Positions 47,604 to 57,706 of a stretch of 64,000 nucleotides of DNA are shown piece after piece. The DNA lies in NCBI GenBank assembly GCA_020832445.1, contig JAFIEO010000029.1, positions 124,001 to 188,000 of the forward strand. Direction: 5' to 3'. The DNA comes from Paracoccaceae bacterium. GTDB lineage: Bacteria; Pseudomonadota; Alphaproteobacteria; Rhodobacterales; Rhodobacteraceae. How positions within the stretch are numbered: the stretch's first letter is position 1; the number at the start of each line of letters is the position of its first letter. Position numbers and translations under genes: made by a program. The notes under the pieces are model-generated. The model was given only the letters and a program-made list of their open reading frames with translations, had not been told where the DNA came from and made no database searches.

Positions 47604-47990
47604 ATGCGACCCTTCTATCTTTCTTTCTACGTTCGGTTCAAAAACCGGCATGTACACCATTCCATGATGGGGCGGAGTTCGCACAGTGTAAATGCCGGCG
47701 TGGCGCGCGGGCTTTGCGCGGCACAAATGCAGCAATTTTCCTATCAGACCTGCATGAAGCAGGTATCACAGGGTGCTGCCGACAAAAAGGACCGCCAGAA
47801 ACAGCCATTATTCGCTAACTGAGAGTCTTCCTGAAGAATACACAATCTGCGGTGGTGCAAAGAAACTTTGCTGGCATGCCCCCCCCCCGTTCCCCGCGCG
47901 CAGCCTGACGGCGGGGCCGCGATAGACCCGACGGGAAGGGCTGTGCTGCGCAAAAGAGTGTCGGGGCACAGAATGATGCTTTTGCACCAA

Positions 47991-48008
47991 AACATGCACT
48001 TGCATGTT
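47991..48008. promoter_or_regulatory. Perfect inverted repeat upstream of TonB-dependent receptor gene
   Basis: AACATGCA-CT-TGCATGTT, 73 bp before the ATG at 48081. Confidence 0.55.
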
Positions 48009-48080
48009 ATGATGGCATTGCATAAAACGCCCTCAGCCAGGTCGATGCCAAGCAAGCCACCATTCCAGCAGGAGCTTGCC

Positions 48081-50081
48081 ATGACCCCCACCCTTGTTCC
48101 GGGCTACAACCGGCCACGCGCAGCATTCATCACATTGCTTTGCACCACTGCCCTAAGCATAGCCCACGGCCCTGCGGCCTATGCGCAGCAGTCCGGCGAA
48201 TTGCATTTGGGCCAGTTGGTACTGGACCCCGCATTCATGCGCGCGCAAGATACGGACGGCAACGCCGCAGACCGCGGAAACAGTCATTACGTTGCCGACG
48301 CAGAACTTGACCGCGCGCGCATGGGCAACCTGCGTGACCTGTTTTCGGGCATCGCCTCTGTGTCGGTTGGCGGTGGTATACCCGTGGCGCAAAAGATTTT
48401 TGTGAATGGCGTTGATATGCTTAACCTTGGCGTAACGCTTGACGGTGTTTCGCAAAACAACCGCATCTTTCACCACACATCCGCAAACGCCTTTGACCCC
48501 GGCCTGATGAAATCGGTCCGCGTGGATGCTGGTGCGGCAGCGGCAGATTCCGGGCCGCATGCGATGGCTGGCGCGGTTGTGATGCAAACCGTCGATGCAG
48601 CGGATATTTTGCTTGCTGGCAAATCTGTCGGTGGTAATTCGCGGCTTTCATACGCCAGCAATGGCCGCACGACAAGCGGCTCGGTCACTTTGGCCGCGCG
48701 GCATGGCGGGTTCGAGGGGGTGGGCTATCTGAAGCGCGCCGAAGGGCGAGAGTATCGCACTGGGGCAGGTGACACAGTTGCAGGCAGCGCCGCAGACATG
48801 ACATCGGGGCTGCTGAAATTCGCATATGAAACACCCGAAGGGCATCGGCTTGAACTTTCAGGCCTGCGGATGATTGATGACGCCTTGCGCCCGTTTCGCG
48901 CGAATATGATTGGTGTCGGCGCACCGAGAGAGCCGCGCCGCTATAACACGACACGCGACACATTCTCTTTTTCTTATGAAAACACCGCTGCCGACGGGTT
49001 TTGGGACCCGCGCATAGTTCTGGGGCGCTCGCGCGTGCGTGTTGGCGTGGACCAGCCATTTTCGCCTGCATTGGGCACCAGTTGGGGCGACAGTTCCACG
49101 CTGTCGGGCAAGGTAGAAAACCGCTTCCATCTGGGTGATCTGGGGTCGGTCACGGCGGGTGTGGATTACTATGACCGCAGCAGCGTCTACCGCGACAACG
49201 CCACAGCAGACCTGAAGGAATCCGCCCGAAATACCGGCGTCTATGCGCAGGCACGACTGGACCCGACGGACGCTTTGTCACTGTCATTTGGCCTGCGGTT
49301 TGATCGTCAGCACTTCACTGGGGTGAACGGATGGCAAAACAGCTTCAGCGGCTTTAGCGGCAATATATCAGCCGCTTACGCATTCACCGACGCGCTCAGC
49401 TTGCGGGCCGGGGCCTCCTCGGTGTTCGGGGGGCTGTCGCTGGAGGACAATTTCATTTTCAATCCGGCATGGGATTACAACGGCATGCGCGCCGCGCGTT
49501 CCACAAATTATACTATCGGGTTTGACTATGAGGCGGACCATCTGCGCCTTGATGGTGAACTGTTTCTGACACGGATCAATGATGCCCGCGTCAGCGTATA
49601 TGCCGGCAATGCCATCGGCGATGCCCAAAGCCGGGGTTTCAATCTGGGATTGGGCTATGGCTGGGACGGGGGATATATGCGTGCCAGCTATTCCTACAGC
49701 AAGGTCAACGTGGATGGTCAGGCAGCAAGCAGTTATGCAGCACTTGATCTGGGCGCACCACTGGGCGGGATTCTGGCAATCGAGGCACAGCACCAACCCC
49801 TTAACAGCGATTTCGCTTTCGGCGGCAGTGTGCAGGCAGCGCAATCCTATCGGACCATTGCCGCAGGGTCTGACCGTGCAATACCCGGTTATGCCGTTGC
49901 CAACCTGTTTGCGGAATATCACTCTCCTTACGTCAAGGGCCTTGTGGTTCGCGCCGAGGTCAACAACCTTTTCGACAAGTTATATGCTGATCGTGCAACC
50001 TATGGTGCAGATTATAACAGCGTAACACCATTCTATGAACCGGGCCGCAGCTTTTCGCTGACAACCGCCCTGCGGTTCTGA
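48081..50081 (+). CDS. TonB-dependent outer membrane receptor
   Basis: Signal peptide ending AAYAQQ; plug VNGVDMLNLGVTLDGVSQNNRIFHHTSANAFDPGLMKSVRVDAG; C-terminal YEPGRSFSLTTALRF. Confidence 0.92.
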   Translation: MTPTLVPGYNRPRAAFITLLCTTALSIAHGPAAYAQQSGELHLGQLVLDPAFMRAQDTDGNAADRGNSHYVADAELDRARMGNLRDLFSGIASVSVGGGIPVAQKIFVNGVDMLNLGVTLDGVSQNNRIFHHTSANAFDPGLMKSVRVDAGAAAADSGPHAMAGAVVMQTVDAADILLAGKSVGGNSRLSYASNGRTTSGSVTLAARHGGFEGVGYLKRAEGREYRTGAGDTVAGSAADMTSGLLKFAYETPEGHRLELSGLRMIDDALRPFRANMIGVGAPREPRRYNTTRDTFSFSYENTAADGFWDPRIVLGRSRVRVGVDQPFSPALGTSWGDSSTLSGKVENRFHLGDLGSVTAGVDYYDRSSVYRDNATADLKESARNTGVYAQARLDPTDALSLSFGLRFDRQHFTGVNGWQNSFSGFSGNISAAYAFTDALSLRAGASSVFGGLSLEDNFIFNPAWDYNGMRAARSTNYTIGFDYEADHLRLDGELFLTRINDARVSVYAGNAIGDAQSRGFNLGLGYGWDGGYMRASYSYSKVNVDGQAASSYAALDLGAPLGGILAIEAQHQPLNSDFAFGGSVQAAQSYRTIAAGSDRAIPGYAVANLFAEYHSPYVKGLVVRAEVNNLFDKLYADRATYGADYNSVTPFYEPGRSFSLTTALRF

Positions 50082-50151
50082 CCAAGCGGTCCACCGATGC
50101 AACAGCGCAGCCCCGCAGCGGTGGACTGAAAAACCGATCTGTCACCGCGTA

Positions 50152-50646
50152 TCACGGATACAAGCGGTTTAGCACATCAAGCAAGGCATAGGCTTCTTGT
50201 GTGTCCAGCTTTGGCGCAAGGGCCGCGCGCACCTTGTCGGAATAGGCTTTCCACACACGGTCTTGCAGCCCGCGCGCAGCATCGGTTACGAAAATAGTCT
50301 GCCCTCTCCCTTTGCCGGATGCCGCCTTACGGTGAACCAGCCCGGCATTTTGCATCCGCGCGATATGGCGCGACACGGCATATTGCGGCACGAACAAGCG
50401 GCGTTGCAGATCCAGCATCTGCACCCCCCGTTCCCCTGCTTCTTCGGCGGCCAGCAGTATTTCATACCAGATGGGGTCGGCAATGCCATGCGCACGCAGC
50501 AGCGACTCGATCGGGGGCATATGCGTACGACTGATCCGCATCAGGGCAAAATGCACGCGTAAATAAGCAATCTGTGGGTCACTGTCGCCATAGCGGGCCT
50601 GTGCGCTGGACACGCGGAACGCGGGCTGTTCATCTTGGGTGCGCAT
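50152..50646 (-). CDS. MarR family transcriptional regulator
   Basis: IWYEILLAAEEAGERGVQMLDLQRRLFVPQYAVSRHIARMQNAGLVHRKAASGKGRGQTIFVTDAAR. Confidence 0.88.
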   Translation of the reverse strand: MRTQDEQPAFRVSSAQARYGDSDPQIAYLRVHFALMRISRTHMPPIESLLRAHGIADPIWYEILLAAEEAGERGVQMLDLQRRLFVPQYAVSRHIARMQNAGLVHRKAASGKGRGQTIFVTDAARGLQDRVWKAYSDKVRAALAPKLDTQEAYALLDVLNRLYP

Positions 50647-50722
50647 GCTACCTCGCTGGTCGGTCAGATTTGTCAGGATGCGATCATGTTAATCCCTTAG
50701 GCCATGATGCGCGACAATCCTA

Positions 50723-50762
50723 CCAGATGCATCAGGTAGTCAAGCTATCCCGATGCATCTGG
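50723..50762. promoter_or_regulatory. Paired inverted repeats between MarR and LysR genes
   Basis: CCAGATGCATC (50723-50733) and GATGCATCTGG (50752-50762), exact inverted repeats 18 bp apart. Confidence 0.5.
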
Positions 50763-51011
50763 CGTATCACAAAGATCCGGCAAGCGGCAACTCTCACCAT
50801 TCCCTGGCACGGCGCGGCTGACTCGTATGATTTATCACCCGGCGGTTCAAATCGCATGATCGACATTGACGCCAAGCTCCTGCATGATCTGCGCAAGATC
50901 GCGCGATGAAACAGGGTAGCGCACACAGAAAAATACCGCGAACCAAACTGCCTGTCTTGGATACTGCATGCCCTGTAAATCGCCCCATGTACCAGATCAA
51001 GGCGCCGTTCC

Positions 51012-51998
51012 ATGAGAGACATAAATCTAAAAGCGACGGAATATTTCGAGGCCGTGGCGCGCCTTGGCACTGTGACCAAGGCGGCACAGGAACTGGGCGT
51101 TTCTCCCTCGGCGGTCAGCCAGCAACTTGGGGTATTGGAAAGCCAGTTTGGCGTGCGTCTTTTTCGTCGTGAAAAACGCCGTCTGATCCTGACACTGGAT
51201 GGCGATCGCCTTTTCCAGACCACAACGCAGGCATTCAGCGCATTGCGCAATGCCCGCAATTCCATCGCGCGCCAACGCGATGCCCGCGCCCTGACGCTGC
51301 GCGTCAGCCCCAGTTTCGGGGTGCGGTGGCTGGGACCGCGCATTGCCAGTTTTGCTGAAGCAAACCCTGACTGGAACATTCGTATCGATGCCACGCCCGA
51401 TTTTTCCGCCTTCGAGACCGAAGCCGTGGATTTCGATCTGCGTTACGGGCTGGGCGGCTGGACCGGGCTGACCGTCGAGCGGGTCATGTCCGATCTGGTA
51501 TTGCCGCTTTGCAGCCCCGGGTATCGCGAGCGCATGCGCCAGCATGGCGAAAGTGCAGCACAGATTTTGCCCCACGCCCGTCTGATCGACAGCGTGAAGA
51601 CGGTTTATCGCTGGGATGTCTGGCTTGCCGTGCACCGGATAGATCTGAAGAATATCGCCTATCCTTTCCGGTTTGACCGGTCATCCATGTCGATTGAAAT
51701 GGCCAAGCAAGGCGGGGGTGTCGCACTGGACAATGCCCTTCTGTGCCGTGGCGAGCTTGCGCGCGGCGAGTTGGTTCCGCTTTTTCTGGATTGTCCGGTG
51801 ATCGAATTTCCGTCCTATTGGTTTGTCTGCCCTCCGCGCCATCTGAACCGGCGCATCGTCAGGCGATTTCTGGACTGGATCACCGCCGAGGCCCGGAAGG
51901 ACAGCGACCACACCCGCGCGTTGCTTGCACAAGCGGGATGCGATTTTCGTCAGGGGGACATCCAGAACATGCAGGTGCTTGCGCCCAATCTTCTTTAG
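51012..51998 (+). CDS. LysR family transcriptional regulator (GcvA-like)
   Basis: YFEAVARLGTVTKAAQELGVSPSAVSQQLGVLESQFGVRLFRREKRRLILTLDGDRL. Confidence 0.93.
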   Translation: MRDINLKATEYFEAVARLGTVTKAAQELGVSPSAVSQQLGVLESQFGVRLFRREKRRLILTLDGDRLFQTTTQAFSALRNARNSIARQRDARALTLRVSPSFGVRWLGPRIASFAEANPDWNIRIDATPDFSAFETEAVDFDLRYGLGGWTGLTVERVMSDLVLPLCSPGYRERMRQHGESAAQILPHARLIDSVKTVYRWDVWLAVHRIDLKNIAYPFRFDRSSMSIEMAKQGGGVALDNALLCRGELARGELVPLFLDCPVIEFPSYWFVCPPRHLNRRIVRRFLDWITAEARKDSDHTRALLAQAGCDFRQGDIQNMQVLAPNLL

Positions 51999-53251
51999 TA
52001 GATTGTCAGTGCAGGAACATATGAAATCAGTGCCAGAACCCCCAGCGCCACCAGATAAAAGGGCAGCAATGCACGCACTGTCGCACCGATTCCCACGCGC
52101 GCAATGGCAGCAGAGATGAACAGAGTTGTGCCAACCGGCGGCGTATAAAGCCCTATCGACAGGTTCACGACCATCATCAACCCCAGCTGAACAGGGTCCA
52201 ACCCGATAGCCTGCCCGATCCCTACAAAGATCGGCCCCAGCAAAAGCACGGCAGCAGGCAAATCCAGAACTGCGCCGACCAGCAGCATGACCAGATTCAG
52301 GGCCAAAATGATCATCCACGGTTCTGACAGGGTCATGCTGACCCAGGCCGCAAGGTTTTGCGGAACACGTTCAAAAGTCAGCACCCATTGCACAGTAGAT
52401 GACGCCATAATGATGATCATCACCGCCCCAGTCATCATGGCCGTGGCCACAGCCGCCTGCCAAAGTGCCCGCCATGTAAGATCCCGGTAGATCAGCGCGC
52501 TGACAATTAGCGCATAGGCGACTGCCATAACGCTGACTTCGGTTGGTGTCGCAATTCCAAAGCGCAGCGTGCCAATAACAAAGACAGGCATCAACATCGC
52601 GGGCACTGCCACGGCCAGCTGGCCCTTGAACGCCGCAAACCCGCCTTCCAGTGGGGCGCGCGGCAAATCGCGGCGCATACCAATAATTGCAACCGTGATC
52701 ATCATGCCAACAGCCAGCATGACCCCCGGCAAGATACCTGCAATGAACAGATTGACGATCGAGACGTTTGAAATCAGCCCATACAGGATAAGCGGGATAG
52801 AGGGCGGAATCAGAACAGACACAGTGGACGATGCCGAATTGATTGCTGCGGCAAAACTTGCCGGATATCCTTCTTTCTTCTGCACCGGGATCAACGCGTT
52901 CCCCAGTGCCGATGCATCCGCCACCGCAGAGCCGGACACACCCCCGAACATAACCGATCCAAGGATCGACACCTGCCCCAGCCCGCCCTTGAACCGCCCG
53001 ACCAGCAGCCGCGCCGTATTGACCAGATAGACGCCGAACTTGCCCGACATCATCAGGTTGCCCGCCAGAATGAAAAACGGTATCGCCAGCATCGGAAAGC
53101 TTTGTGTGGGCGTGTAAAGCCGCTGTGCAAGCACCGCCATCGGCTTGCCGTCCAGCCAAAGCGCCATTGCCACCCCGCCCAGCATGGCAAAGGCCACTGG
53201 CACGGAACACAAAAGCAGCAATACGAACACCCAGATCAATGGCGCTGTCAT
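51995..53251 (-). CDS. TRAP transporter large permease (DctM)
   Basis: MLAIPFFILAGNLMMSGKFGVYLVNTARLLVGRFKGGLGQVSILGSVMFGGVSGSAVADASALG; NLSIGLYTPPVGTTLF. Confidence 0.95.
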   Translation of the reverse strand: MTAPLIWVFVLLLLCSVPVAFAMLGGVAMALWLDGKPMAVLAQRLYTPTQSFPMLAIPFFILAGNLMMSGKFGVYLVNTARLLVGRFKGGLGQVSILGSVMFGGVSGSAVADASALGNALIPVQKKEGYPASFAAAINSASSTVSVLIPPSIPLILYGLISNVSIVNLFIAGILPGVMLAVGMMITVAIIGMRRDLPRAPLEGGFAAFKGQLAVAVPAMLMPVFVIGTLRFGIATPTEVSVMAVAYALIVSALIYRDLTWRALWQAAVATAMMTGAVMIIIMASSTVQWVLTFERVPQNLAAWVSMTLSEPWMIILALNLVMLLVGAVLDLPAAVLLLGPIFVGIGQAIGLDPVQLGLMMVVNLSIGLYTPPVGTTLFISAAIARVGIGATVRALLPFYLVALGVLALISYVPALTIY

Positions 53252-53287
53252 GGCATTTATCCCCCAGAGGTTGTCGTGATGACACGA

Positions 53288-53848
53288 TCAGCTGAAACTT
53301 GCTGCCTTGTCATCCGGCAGAATTGATGGGTCGCCGGTCAGCAGACGCAGCAGATCGCACACGGCAATCAGCCCCATACCTGCAAAGGCATAGATCAGAC
53401 TGGAATAGCCCCAGACCTGCTTGACACCCAAAGTTGACAGGGTCTGAAAACTAGAGGCCCTCACAACCGGCTGGCTTGTCCAGATTACTGCCAGGGATAT
53501 GGCCAGAATGACAGCCTGAACCATTGCAAAAACCCACCGGCGTGCAGCAACCGGCAAAAGATCAGGCAGCAGGGTGACAGCAATATTGCGGTTATGCGCC
53601 GCAGCGATCACCAGCCCCCCGGCGACCAGCCACGGCAACAAAACGGCATGAATTTCATAGGCCATTGGCACACCGGTACCGAACGCATAGCGCAGGATCA
53701 CGTTCAGCAACAGCGCGCCAAACATCACCGCCATACAGGCCACGGCAATGACCCTGCCACTGTAATCAAGCCCTTTGGACATCCAGCAGGCAGCCTGAAC
53801 AAGAGGGCGCAAGCGCCCCCTTGTCTTGTCGTCACCCGAAATGCTCAT
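53288..53848 (-). CDS. TRAP transporter small permease (DctQ)
   Basis: Four-TM protein, NVILRYAFGTGVPMAYEIHAVLLPWLVAGGLVIAAAHNRNIAV. Confidence 0.92.
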   Translation of the reverse strand: MSISGDDKTRGRLRPLVQAACWMSKGLDYSGRVIAVACMAVMFGALLLNVILRYAFGTGVPMAYEIHAVLLPWLVAGGLVIAAAHNRNIAVTLLPDLLPVAARRWVFAMVQAVILAISLAVIWTSQPVVRASSFQTLSTLGVKQVWGYSSLIYAFAGMGLIAVCDLLRLLTGDPSILPDDKAASFS

Positions 53849-54807
53849 TCGGTCTGCGCGGCGTCGCGCAATGCGGCAACAATCTCAGGGAAGTTTGCCG
53901 CATATTTGTCATAGACAGCTACGGTGGCCTCGATAAAGGCGTCGCGATTGGCTTGCGCAAATTGCGCGCCCTCGGCTTCCATAACGGGCCGCAAGGCTTC
54001 GTCGGCATCCAATGACATCTGACGTTGCATTGCACCAGCTTCCGCAGTGGCATCCAGCGCACAAGCCTGCGTCGCCTCGTCCAGACCCGACCACCATGCC
54101 AGACCTGCCACCACCGGCGTGGATTCGTATTTATGGCCGCTGATCGTCACATAAGGCGTAATTTCATGCAGGCGCGCGGAATGGATATTCGTCAACGGGT
54201 TTTCCTGCCCGTCAAACGCCCCAGATTGCAACGCCGTAGGCAGTTCCGACCACGCCAAAGGTGCCGGAGATGCGCCCAGAGCCTCGAAAATATCAATCGT
54301 CATCTGGTCAGGTGGTGTACGGATCTGCATTCCGGCAAGATCTGCCGGTTCTGTTACATGCTTGGACAGATGCGTGATATTGCGAATGCCGTTATCCCAA
54401 AAGCCCAGCACCTTCAGCCCCGCCGATTGTGCGCGGGCATCCAGCATCTCGCCCAGGTCACCATCCATAACGGCCCATGCACTGGGAAGATCGGAAAACA
54501 GAAACGGCAGGCCCAACAGGCCAATTTCAGGCACGATCTGGCTCATGGCACCTTGCGAATTGGCCGTAATCTGAATGATTCCGGCAGTGGCCGACGTCAG
54601 CATTTCCACGTCATTGCCCATTGTCGCAGAAGGTGCCACATTGACTGAAGCGCCAGTGCAATCGGCATAAAGCTCTGCCCATTTTTCGGCTGCGACATAG
54701 CGTGGATTGCCCGGGTTTTCCCCATGCGCAAAGACCGCATCACTGGCCTGCGCCGCGCCTGCAATCAGGGTCGTGCCCGCCAGAATGGTTATCAGTTTCA
54801 TCTTCAT
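53845..54807 (-). CDS. TRAP transporter substrate-binding protein (DctP)
   Basis: KVLGFWDNGIRNITHLSKHVTEPADLAGMQIRTPPDQMTIDIFEALGASPAPLAWSELPTALQSGAFDGQENPLTNI. Confidence 0.95.
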   Translation of the reverse strand: MKMKLITILAGTTLIAGAAQASDAVFAHGENPGNPRYVAAEKWAELYADCTGASVNVAPSATMGNDVEMLTSATAGIIQITANSQGAMSQIVPEIGLLGLPFLFSDLPSAWAVMDGDLGEMLDARAQSAGLKVLGFWDNGIRNITHLSKHVTEPADLAGMQIRTPPDQMTIDIFEALGASPAPLAWSELPTALQSGAFDGQENPLTNIHSARLHEITPYVTISGHKYESTPVVAGLAWWSGLDEATQACALDATAEAGAMQRQMSLDADEALRPVMEAEGAQFAQANRDAFIEATVAVYDKYAANFPEIVAALRDAAQTE

Positions 54808-54869
54808 ATCGTGTTCCTCCCTTGAGTGAAGATTTTATGCTCTCGCGCCCCTCACGCAAGAGCGGGTGG

Positions 54870-55625
54870 TTAGTGAATCAGTGATCCTCCGTTCACATCG
54901 ACCTCGGTGCCCGTGCAATAAGATGACAGGTCCGACGCCAGAAAAAGCGCGCAGCCAGCAACATCATCAGCAGTGCCCGCGCGCCCCATCGGAATTCCTG
55001 CGAGCACCTGAGCGTGCATCGCGTCGGTCAGTTTTCCGGCCGTGATGTCCGTTGCAATGAAACCGGGACATATCGCATTGGCGCGCACCTGATCGGGCGC
55101 CAGTTCGCGTGCCATCGCCTTGGTCAGGCCCAGAACTCCGGCCTTGGCGGCCGAATAATGCGGTCCACCAAAAATGCCCCCGCCCCGCTGCGCCGAAACC
55201 GATGACATGTTGATGATGCTGCCACGGTTCTGCGCGCGCATGGCAGGCGTCACAGCCTGACTCATGTAAAGTGTGCCACGCAGGTTAACATCCGTCACGG
55301 CGTCGTAATTCTCGGGTGCAATCTCCATCAGTTTCAGCGGCTGGGTGATGCCTGCGTTATTCACAAGAATGTCGATCCTGCCAAAAGCCTCCAGCGTGGT
55401 CTTGGCAACCCGCGTGCAGTCGGCCATGTCGCAGACATTCCCGCCAAGGCCAAGATGCCCTGTTCCGGGCAAATCTGATGCAGCACCTTGCGCGTGCGCT
55501 TCATCAAGATCCATGATGACCACTTTCGCGCCATGCTCGGCGAAAAGCCGTGCCGTCGCCTTGCCAAGGCCGCGCGGGCTGGCCGCGCCGGTGATAATCG
55601 CGATTTGTCCGTCCAATAGGCCCAT
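54870..55625 (-). CDS. SDR family oxidoreductase
   Basis: IAIITGAASPRGLGKATARLFAEHGA; YSAAKAGVLGLTKAMARELAP. Confidence 0.94.
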   Translation of the reverse strand: MGLLDGQIAIITGAASPRGLGKATARLFAEHGAKVVIMDLDEAHAQGAASDLPGTGHLGLGGNVCDMADCTRVAKTTLEAFGRIDILVNNAGITQPLKLMEIAPENYDAVTDVNLRGTLYMSQAVTPAMRAQNRGSIINMSSVSAQRGGGIFGGPHYSAAKAGVLGLTKAMARELAPDQVRANAICPGFIATDITAGKLTDAMHAQVLAGIPMGRAGTADDVAGCALFLASDLSSYCTGTEVDVNGGSLIH

Positions 55626-55657
55626 ATGACCCCATCCTCCCTGTAGATATCTTCGGC

Positions 55658-56689
55658 TTATAGCCAGCTTTTGATTTGCGCAGCCACCCGGTCGACTGAC
55701 AGGCCATACATGTCATGCAGGGTCGGCAGGGCGCCCGCCTCCAGAAACTCATCTGGCAAGGCAATCATGCGAAACGGCACATGCACGCCTGCCAGCATCA
55801 ATTCACGCGCCACAGCTTCACCCAGGCCGCCGCATTCGGTGTGGTTTTCGGCAGTGACAACCAGACGCCCGCCTTTTGCAGCCTCGGCCAGAATGGTTGT
55901 CTTATCCAACGGCTTGATCGTCGGCACGTGCAGCACCGCCACGTCCACATTGTCTGCGGCCAGTCGCTCAACAGCGTCCAGCGCACGCATGGTCATTATG
56001 CCTGACGAGATGACCAGAACATCACGCCCCTCGCGGATCATCTGTGCGCGGCCCAACTCGAACTTGTAATCGGGCTTATGGCGGCGCAGCACATCGGGCA
56101 CCTTGCCACGCAAAAGCCTTGCATAGACCGGACCGTCATGTGCAATCATCGCAGGGACCATGCCGGCCACGTCGGCAGCATCACAGGGATCGATCAGAAC
56201 CATGTTCGGAAGGCCCCGGAAAATCGCCAGATCCTCTGTCGCCTGATGGCTGGGACCATAGCCCGTGGTCAGGCCGGGCAGCGCGCAGACGATCTTGACC
56301 GGCAGGTTTTCTTCCGCAATTGCCATTGCAATAAAATCATAGGCACGGCGGCTGGCAAAAACAGCATAGGTCGTCGCAAACGGGATAAACCCTTCACGCG
56401 CCAGACCAGCGGCTGCGGACATCAAAAGCTGTTCCGCCATGCCCATCTGGTAAAACCGCTCTGGCATGGCCTGCGCGAAGATATGCAGATCCGTGTATTT
56501 CGAAAGATCCGCGGACAGGCCAACGATGCGATCATTCTTGCGGGCCTGTTCGACCAAGGCGTGACCGAAGGGTGCCGCAACTGTTTCATACCCCTCTGCT
56601 GCCAGGGACGCGATCATCGCAGAGGTTACAACTTTGGTTTCCGGCACGTTGCGCGGTTCATATTTGCGCGCCATGGATGCAAGTGTCAT
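55658..56689 (-). CDS. Transketolase C-terminal subunit (split transketolase)
   Basis: RFYQMGMAEQLLMSAAAGLAREGFIPFATTYAVFASRRAYDFI; HQATEDLAIFRGLPNMVLIDP. Confidence 0.94.
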   Translation of the reverse strand: MTLASMARKYEPRNVPETKVVTSAMIASLAAEGYETVAAPFGHALVEQARKNDRIVGLSADLSKYTDLHIFAQAMPERFYQMGMAEQLLMSAAAGLAREGFIPFATTYAVFASRRAYDFIAMAIAEENLPVKIVCALPGLTTGYGPSHQATEDLAIFRGLPNMVLIDPCDAADVAGMVPAMIAHDGPVYARLLRGKVPDVLRRHKPDYKFELGRAQMIREGRDVLVISSGIMTMRALDAVERLAADNVDVAVLHVPTIKPLDKTTILAEAAKGGRLVVTAENHTECGGLGEAVARELMLAGVHVPFRMIALPDEFLEAGALPTLHDMYGLSVDRVAAQIKSWL

Positions 56690-57540
56690 TGCGGCTTTCC
56701 TTCTTCCAGAACGGCCAGCGCCTTGGCCCATTCATCGGCTTCAACGCGCACGAAATGGGTGATTTCACGCGCCTCCAGAAAGGGCACGCCCTTGCACATC
56801 GTCGTGTTGGCGATAATTACGCGCGGGCGCGGGTCAGTCAGGTTGCGCGCCGCATCAAAGGCCGCGACGAGCGCGTCCAGATCATTGCCATCCACTTCCT
56901 GCGCATGCCAGCCAAACGCTTCCCATTTCGGGGCTTGTGCGCCTACGGCCAGCGCATCGCGGCTGGGACCATCGGCCTGCTGGTTGTTGAAATCCACAAG
57001 GCAGATCAGGTTATCCAGCTTCCATTGCACCGCCGACATCACCGCTTCCCAGGTCGAGCCTTCGCCCAACTCGCCATCCGACATAAGGTTGTAGATGAAT
57101 GCGGGGTTGTCCTTGCGCTTCAGCCCCAAAGCCGCACCTACCGCAATGCCCAGCCCATGCCCCAGTGATCCGCCCGTGATTTCCATACCCGGCGTATAGG
57201 ATGCCATGCCTGACATCGGCATGCGGCTGTCATCCATTCCATAGGTTTCCAGCTCATTCTCGGGGATGATACCCGCTTCCATCAGCGCGGCATAAAGCGC
57301 AATCGCGTAATGGCCGATAGACAGGTAGAAACGGTCGCGCCCTTCCCATTCGGGGTCTTCCGCGCGATAGTCCATCGCATGAAAATATGATGTTGCCAGC
57401 AGGTCGGCAACACCCAGCGCCTGCCCGATATAGCCCTGTCCCTGCACTTCACCCATCAACAACGCCTTGCGCCGTATGTTCCAGGCACGCATGGCCAATG
57501 ACATGTTGGGACGCGCCGTAGCACGGGCTTGTACATTCAT
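56686..57540 (-). CDS. Transketolase N-terminal subunit (split transketolase)
   Basis: GQGYIGQALGVADLLATSYF; GSLGHGLGIAVGAALGLKRKD; LMSDGELGEGSTWEAVMSAVQWKLDNLICLVDFNNQQ. Confidence 0.94.
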   Translation of the reverse strand: MNVQARATARPNMSLAMRAWNIRRKALLMGEVQGQGYIGQALGVADLLATSYFHAMDYRAEDPEWEGRDRFYLSIGHYAIALYAALMEAGIIPENELETYGMDDSRMPMSGMASYTPGMEITGGSLGHGLGIAVGAALGLKRKDNPAFIYNLMSDGELGEGSTWEAVMSAVQWKLDNLICLVDFNNQQADGPSRDALAVGAQAPKWEAFGWHAQEVDGNDLDALVAAFDAARNLTDPRPRVIIANTTMCKGVPFLEAREITHFVRVEADEWAKALAVLEEGKPQ

Positions 57541-57617
57541 GCTATTCTCCCTTCGACGTGAGAAGACACGCCACCCTCAACAAAAGGGGTAACAGCAAAG
57601 TTGTTCAAAGAAACGTC

Positions 57618-57653
57618 GGAAAAATTTAATACCTTGTTAGGAAAACTTAATAA
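57618..57653. promoter_or_regulatory. Direct repeat/inverted repeat in divergent transketolase/aminotransferase promoter
   Basis: GGAAAAATTTAATA (57618) and GGAAAACTTAATAA (57640), starts 22 bp apart. Confidence 0.45.
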
Positions 57654-57706
57654 CTTTCCAGAACCAAACCCGTTATCAGACAGTCAGAAAGTTTGAGGGA
57701 GGAAAC

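Noticed and set aside
47868-48080. N-terminal extension of the TonB receptor ORF
   Set aside because: A normal signal peptide starts at 48081; the extension covers the promoter palindrome.
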